Shown piece by piece: positions 59,535 through 64,000 of a stretch of 64,000 nt of DNA; position 1 is the stretch's first letter; each line of letters begins with the position of its first letter. This stretch comes from Akkermansiaceae bacterium (lineage in GTDB: Bacteria; Verrucomicrobiota; Verrucomicrobiia; Verrucomicrobiales; Akkermansiaceae). The notes under the pieces are model-generated. The model was not told the origin of the DNA, did no database searches, and saw nothing but the letters and a program-made list of their open reading frames with translations. The position numbers were made by a program, and so were the translations under genes. Location: the NCBI GenBank assembly GCA_019634595.1, contig JAHCBC010000001.1:1-64000 (forward strand), given 5' to 3'.

Positions 59535-61715
59535 ATGAACCGCCATAGCTCCGCCCTCAGACGCATTTTCCTCCCTGCTGTTCTGTGCTTCACCCTCCTG
59601 GAAGCGGCTTCCGGGCAGGACGGATTCATCACCAACGCCCATCCAGGGGCGGAGTATGGAAAGGCCATCCCGTTCCGGAAAATACCCGGCACCGCGGGGA
59701 CTCTCGCGCTGGAGATATCAGGCGGCAGGCTCTATGCGCTGGAGGGCGGAGGGCTTTCCATCTATGACATCGGCGACCCGAAACAGCCGAAAAAACTGGG
59801 CCATGTCGGCGGCATGGGGAACGTGCGGCAGTTGCGCGTCAGCGGAAAGACCGCCTTCGTCACCTCCCGCCAGTTCGGCCTGTGGGCGGTCGATGTTTCG
59901 GACGAGACGAAGCCGGTGATCCTCTCCAACTTCGACGCGGTGGAGATGGCGACCGGCCTGGATGTGGCGGGCGACGTCGCCTTCATCGGCAACCGCGTCT
60001 ATGGCATCCAGTGTGTGGACGTGTCCGATCCCGCGCGGATGAAGCACCTTTCCTCCTACACCACGGACGAGTCCCAATCCGTTCTCTACCGGGACAACCT
60101 GCTGTTCAGCGGGGACTGGGCGGGGGGCGAGGTGACGGTGATCGACGTGGCGGACCTTTCCGCGCCACGGACGCTGTCCGGCATCAAGCTGGACGGCTAC
60201 GGCGATGGCATGGCGGTGCGCGGCAACACCTTGTTCGCCTCCACCGGCCAGCACAGGAAGAGCGGTCCGGAGGAGGAGCGCCACGGCGCGGGGCATGGGC
60301 TGGACATCTTCGACATCACGGACCCGCACAAGCCGGTGAAGCTCTCCCGGGTGCAGTTCCCCACCTACTACTTCGGCCCGTGCGACTACTGGACGCCTCG
60401 TATTTCCGGGAACCTCTGCTTCGCCTCGGACACCATCAACGGCCTGTTCCTGGTGGACATCGCCGACCTGAAACAGCCGAAGATCCTCGGCAATCTGGTG
60501 CTGCCGAAGGTGGATCCGGAGAATCCGGAGATCGCCGTGCCGTTCAAGCAGATCGCGGACCCCGCCATCATCCAGGGGGACCCGATCTCCTCCATCGCCG
60601 TTGGTGACGGGGTGCTCTACATGTCCGGAAACTTCACCGGCATCTATCTGGCGGAGTTCCCCGGCCAGGCGAAGCCGGAGCCACGTGACACCGGGGCGCT
60701 GCCAAAGCTGCCCGCAAAACCGTATCAGGGTGAAAGCGCGGAGCATTTCCACACCTCCGGCCCGGAACCGTCAAATCCCACACGCGGAGTGGCCGTCCAT
60801 GGTGACACCGCCTACACCGCGAACGTGTGGGATGGCCTGGGCATCCACCGGCTTTCCGAAAACGGCGTGGAGCGCATCGGCAAGGTGGACATCAGGTACG
60901 CCGCGGATGTGAAACGCTCCGGCGACCGTCTCTATGTCGCGGAGGGACAGGACGGCATCGGCTTGTATCGGATCAAGTCGGCGACGGAGGTGGTGGAGAT
61001 CGGCCGCCTGCCGGTGCTGGAGCCTGCGCTGAACTTCGTGCAGTTCCTGTGGGCGTTCGAGGGCAGCCACATCGTCGCCGCGACGTGCGCGGGAACGAAG
61101 GTCAGCTTCGTCGATTTCACCGATCCGGAGAAGCCGAAGGTCGTCCACGGCAGGAGCGGCGGCCAGTTGCTCTACGGCAGCTATGGTTCGCAGAACCTGG
61201 CGAAGGACCGCTACTTCTCCATCGCCCGGCATTGCGGCGGGCTGATGGTGTTCGACCTGAAGGATGGGAAGCCGAAAGACGTGTGGTATGACACCTTTCC
61301 GCTTTGCTCCCAGACGGGCGGTGTCGCTGCCTTCGGCGACCAGGTGCTGTCTATGCGTGCCGGTGGCTACGCGTTCTTCGATCCGGAAAAGCCCGTCGCG
61401 ACGCGCGAACTGCAGCGGAACAAATTCCCCGGCCAGGACCGGATGCCGGATGATGTGCCGGATGAGTCCGCCATCAGCCGCGCCATGTTCCCGAAGAGTG
61501 ACTGGGAAGGCCTGCCGAACCATGACCCGGAGAGCGGAAAGCTGGCAGTCGTCAACCGCATGGCGAAGAACCTGCACATCTATGATTTCACGGACAAGGC
61601 CAGCCCCAGGCTGCTGAAGCGCATCCCGCTCAACAGCAATGCGAACCCGCCGGCCTTCTGGAAGGGCCGCGTGGTGGTGCCGGCTGGTTACTCGGGATTG
61701 CTGGTGGAGAAGTGA
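59535..61715 (+). CDS. LVIVD-repeat secreted beta-propeller-like protein
   Basis: About 726 residues from ATG 59535 (MNRHSSALRRIFLPAVLCFT, signal peptide to about residue 28, SGQDG). The rest is made of LVIVD-type repeats, each with a pattern G.aYva.g..gL.ivDvsDP.kP: LSIYDIGDPKQPKKLGHV, LWAVDVSDETKPVILSNF, VQCVDVSDPARMKHLSSY, IFDITDPHKPVKLSRV, LFLVDIADLKQPKILGNL. Such repeats build surface or periplasmic propellers. Enzyme activity is not evident. It is followed by R5, then by a convergent gene. Confidence 0.8.
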   Translation: MNRHSSALRRIFLPAVLCFTLLEAASGQDGFITNAHPGAEYGKAIPFRKIPGTAGTLALEISGGRLYALEGGGLSIYDIGDPKQPKKLGHVGGMGNVRQLRVSGKTAFVTSRQFGLWAVDVSDETKPVILSNFDAVEMATGLDVAGDVAFIGNRVYGIQCVDVSDPARMKHLSSYTTDESQSVLYRDNLLFSGDWAGGEVTVIDVADLSAPRTLSGIKLDGYGDGMAVRGNTLFASTGQHRKSGPEEERHGAGHGLDIFDITDPHKPVKLSRVQFPTYYFGPCDYWTPRISGNLCFASDTINGLFLVDIADLKQPKILGNLVLPKVDPENPEIAVPFKQIADPAIIQGDPISSIAVGDGVLYMSGNFTGIYLAEFPGQAKPEPRDTGALPKLPAKPYQGESAEHFHTSGPEPSNPTRGVAVHGDTAYTANVWDGLGIHRLSENGVERIGKVDIRYAADVKRSGDRLYVAEGQDGIGLYRIKSATEVVEIGRLPVLEPALNFVQFLWAFEGSHIVAATCAGTKVSFVDFTDPEKPKVVHGRSGGQLLYGSYGSQNLAKDRYFSIARHCGGLMVFDLKDGKPKDVWYDTFPLCSQTGGVAAFGDQVLSMRAGGYAFFDPEKPVATRELQRNKFPGQDRMPDDVPDESAISRAMFPKSDWEGLPNHDPESGKLAVVNRMAKNLHIYDFTDKASPRLLKRIPLNSNANPPAFWKGRVVVPAGYSGLLVEK

Positions 61716-61716
61716 T

Positions 61717-61749
61717 GGCAGCGGCCTGGGCCAAGATGGCCCGGCCACA
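61717..61749 (-). repeat. R5 palindromic repeat, copy b
   Basis: Minus-strand core GGGCCA-TCT-TGGCCC, a perfect 6-bp stem, in the sequence seen at 16283. Both copies begin right after the stop of a plus-strand gene and lie between convergent genes. Confidence 0.75.
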
Positions 61750-61763
61750 TTTTCCCGCTGTCC

Positions 61764-62720
61764 TCACACCCCGGGATCCACCGGGGTGACGGGAGGGAGC
61801 GGGAAGGGAGGGTTGAACGGAAGGTGGGGGGCGATCCATAGGATTCCGCGGTTGAGGGGATCCCCCTTGTCGGCGGGCGGCCGTGGTGGGGTGAGCGCGT
61901 CGGCGCTGGTTGCTCCCTTGGCGGATTTCGCTGAATGGCCGCCCTCACCGCCGCCGGGATCGAGCCTGGCCAGCACCGCCTGCACCTCCGCGAGCGCCTC
62001 CGGCACGGCGGCGATGGCGCACTGCGCGGCGAGGCGCATGGATTCCGGGGCGGCGGTCGCGGCCGCCTCGACGATGCGCGAAGCGAGCGCCGCGTCCGCA
62101 CCGGTGGCGGTGAGCGCGGCTTTCACCACCTCACAGGCGCAGGTGTTGTGCGCGGTGATCTCTTCCCCCACGATTCCGAGGACCGCGGAGGGATCCAGTT
62201 TCACTCGCTGCCGGACGGTGAGGGCCACGGCGGCGCAACCGGTGGTTCCCCCGCTTTCAGCCGGGGTGCCGTAGGTGGCGGCGAGGAGGGCCAGTCCCAT
62301 GGACAGGTTGCCGGCGGATGCCTCCGTGCCGGAGATGCCTGCGGCCACGGCGGCTTTCCTGAATGGAGACGGATCGCGGAGTATGGAGAGGTCCACGACA
62401 TCCTCGATGCTGACCGGAACCGCCTCCGTGATGCCGAGGGTGGCGAGACTCTGGGAAGCGTGGATCACGCCCTCCCGGGGGAAATGGGGGGCTGCCTTCA
62501 TGGCCGGGACTTCATAGGTGCCGGGGACGGTGATCTCGGCGAATCGCCGGGCATCCCGGCCCCTCAGATCATCGGCGGCGAGAGGACGTACATCCGCGGG
62601 ATGGAGGTCCTTGGACAACTCCTGGGCGGTGAGTGCCGGGGCGACGCCAAAGGCCAGGCAGGTGATCCAGCGCCGGAGTGGGCGCGCTTTGGTCAAACCA
62701 GATGGGTGTGTGGCTTTCAT
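61764..62720 (-). CDS. Secreted Ala-rich protein, unknown function
   Basis: About 318 residues from ATG 62720 (MKATHPSGLTKARPLRRWIT, followed by a hydrophobic segment CLAFGVAPALTAQ). The middle (residues about 110-260) is strongly alanine-rich and helical (AALTVRQRVKLDPSAVLGIV, AVPEALAEVQAVLARLDPGG). The end is Pro/Pro-rich (APHLPFNPPFPLPPVTPVDP). One Cys pair at about 207-209 (NTCACEVV). No family recognised. The high Ala content reflects GC-rich DNA but also a helical design. Encoded alone. Confidence 0.6.
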   Translation of the reverse strand: MKATHPSGLTKARPLRRWITCLAFGVAPALTAQELSKDLHPADVRPLAADDLRGRDARRFAEITVPGTYEVPAMKAAPHFPREGVIHASQSLATLGITEAVPVSIEDVVDLSILRDPSPFRKAAVAAGISGTEASAGNLSMGLALLAATYGTPAESGGTTGCAAVALTVRQRVKLDPSAVLGIVGEEITAHNTCACEVVKAALTATGADAALASRIVEAAATAAPESMRLAAQCAIAAVPEALAEVQAVLARLDPGGGEGGHSAKSAKGATSADALTPPRPPADKGDPLNRGILWIAPHLPFNPPFPLPPVTPVDPGV

Positions 62721-63004
62721 GGCAGGGATGGTGTTCGGGATTTGGGTTGGGCCGCCGGGGCATCCCGCCATCACGCGCATGGGTCAGGGTGGCGGAGGTG
62801 GGTTCAGGTTCCGGTTCGGCATTTCGGCTGTGATCGGGCGATGCGGCGGATCGGTTTTCCGCGGATGGCGTCGTATCTTTTTCCAACTGGCAAAGTCATG
62901 CTTTTCGATGGGTGCGGAGGGTGTCCGCCTCATCCGCTGTATGGGGGGATGGGATGATATGCGCCTGGCCCCAAAGAGTGGGGGAGGGAGTCCGGATCAG
63001 GGAG
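62721..63004. other. Intergenic spacer with no supported gene
   Basis: About 280 bases between the Ala-rich protein and a PEP-CTERM gene, both on the minus strand. It should hold the promoter of the former and the end of the latter. I see no palindromic repeat, riboswitch or clear promoter. The plus-strand open frames here are shadows. Confidence 0.5.
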
Positions 63005-63832
63005 CTAGCCGCGGCGCTTTCTGCGGATGAGCAGGGCAACCCCGGCCATGCCGCCCAGCGCGAGGGAGCCGGGTTCGGGGATCGGGACCACCTCGAAGCC
63101 GGAGAAGGTCAGCACGTTCTGGTTGCCTTCCACATCGCCCAACAGTCCGAGGCTGACCGTGGAAGTCGCATCGAAGCTGAATGTCAGGGAACTCAGCGCC
63201 GCGCTGGAGGTGAACTGGAAGACGTAGTCACCGGTGGAGCTGGCCGATCCCAAGGTCAGCAATCCCAGTACATCGAGAAGTTGCGCACCTCCTCCCAGCG
63301 CCCCGCTCACTTCCGGATTGGTGATCCCGAAGGTAAGGGAATCCAGCAGATCCACGGGAAGGTTCTCCCCCGAGGATACGTTGAACCGTGCTTCATAGAT
63401 CTGGCCGGGAGCGATGGACAGGCCGGTCACGGTGGCCTGGGATGACCAGGTGGCCAGGACGTTGGCTCCCACGACCGCGTTCAGGGCCGGTTCGAGCAGG
63501 GCCAGCACTCCGCTGGTCGTCAGTTCCCGGCCGAAGACCAGGGTGTCCCCCGTCGTTTCGGTGAAAGCGGCCAGCTCGACACCGCCCACAGCCACCACGC
63601 CCGCTTCGGCGAAGCCTCCCGCGCCATGGGTCCAGGTCACGTTCCCGCTGGTTTGGCTGGCGGGGGTGTTCCGGTACACGTCATTGTTGACCTGCACGGC
63701 GATCACCCCGCCGGCGCCGGGGCGCCTCGCCTCGAAGTCCGGGTTGAAGAACTCCGTGGAGTTGATGATGGACTGGCTGAAAGCCAGTGTGGGTGCTGCG
63801 GCCAACGCGCAACCGATTGCTATCGTTTTCAT
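63005..63832 (-). CDS. PEP-CTERM protein
   Basis: 275 residues. Signal peptide MKTIAIGCALAAAPTLAFSQ. Beta-rich passenger with many Val, Thr and Asn (GGVIAVQVNNDVYRNTPASQ, VVAVGGVELAAFTETTGDTL). The sorting signal is IPEPGSLALGGMAGVALLIR, then RKRR. The passenger is unlike the other PEP-CTERM proteins here. No neighbour in the window suggests a role. Confidence 0.87.
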   Translation of the reverse strand: MKTIAIGCALAAAPTLAFSQSIINSTEFFNPDFEARRPGAGGVIAVQVNNDVYRNTPASQTSGNVTWTHGAGGFAEAGVVAVGGVELAAFTETTGDTLVFGRELTTSGVLALLEPALNAVVGANVLATWSSQATVTGLSIAPGQIYEARFNVSSGENLPVDLLDSLTFGITNPEVSGALGGGAQLLDVLGLLTLGSASSTGDYVFQFTSSAALSSLTFSFDATSTVSLGLLGDVEGNQNVLTFSGFEVVPIPEPGSLALGGMAGVALLIRRKRRG

Positions 63833-64000
63833 GTATGTGTATGGGTGCGGGTGCAGGTGATGGCTGGGTGTCTGCTGACCCTGTGGGGTGGTGGTCGTTC
63901 AGATACGCCAAAACATGCTTCCCTGGGATTTCATCACATGCCTCCGGAGAAGTCCGAAAGGTGGTGGACTGTCATCGTTCCCATAGCTGTTAGAGCAAAT

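Overview
The window looks like a chromosomal segment of a GC-rich verrucomicrobial bacterium, most plausibly of the Luteolibacter/Verrucomicrobiaceae type. Taxonomy is inference. It rests on five PEP-CTERM proteins, secreted proteins ending in a DADGDGLPNL-type calcium-binding segment, many weak Shine-Dalgarno sites, rhamnose catabolism through a fused aldolase/dehydrogenase, and protein families common in that phylum. No phage, transposase, integrase or CRISPR array was found.

Layout. 157-2424: a minus-strand run of four small envelope genes (two lipoproteins, one ExbD-like secreted protein, one membrane protein). 2567-6015: an operon of circularly permuted ATP-grasp, alpha-E and transglutaminase-like proteins. 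6880-12167: L-rhamnose catabolism, with a fused rhamnulose-1-P aldolase/dehydrogenase divergent from a DeoR regulator, an EEP hydrolase and rhamnulokinase. 12365-16282: a TPM-domain protein, a membrane protein, an HtrA-like protease and a degenerate protease homologue. 16604-19438: a copper-handling cluster whose multicopper oxidase carries an outer-membrane-barrel tail. 19487-24351: photolyase, an AP2-like small protein, rpoA-rplQ and a squalene/phytoene synthase. 24588-28403: a giant secreted repeat protein. 28527-36764: crcB, cysS, Hpt/PH-like/YbjN genes, cdaA with an overlapping micro-YbbR gene, sufT and a Hyi-like isomerase. 37300-38270: an AT-rich islet. 39061-43895: an RpiB-SHMT fusion, then zwf and opcA with a toxin-antitoxin pair between them. 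44180-49740: DUF3500, a flavoprotein, kdsD, pyrH and frr. 50066-63832: PEP-CTERM proteins, ThuA, rnhC, HU, RlpA, tRNA-Glu, mnmA and an LVIVD-repeat protein.

The most unusual feature is non-coding. At least five families of short palindromic repeats fill the intergenic spaces. In each of the best-supported families the loop is constant while the two stem arms change together, and copies often sit as inverted pairs, like REP/REPIN elements. Seven of the nine convergent gene pairs in the window carry one or more. A separate class of larger inverted repeats has arms built from 10-bp units. No mobilising enzyme for any of them is in the window.

Coordinates, motifs and complementarity were read by eye. 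Family names rest on recognised motifs, not on searches.
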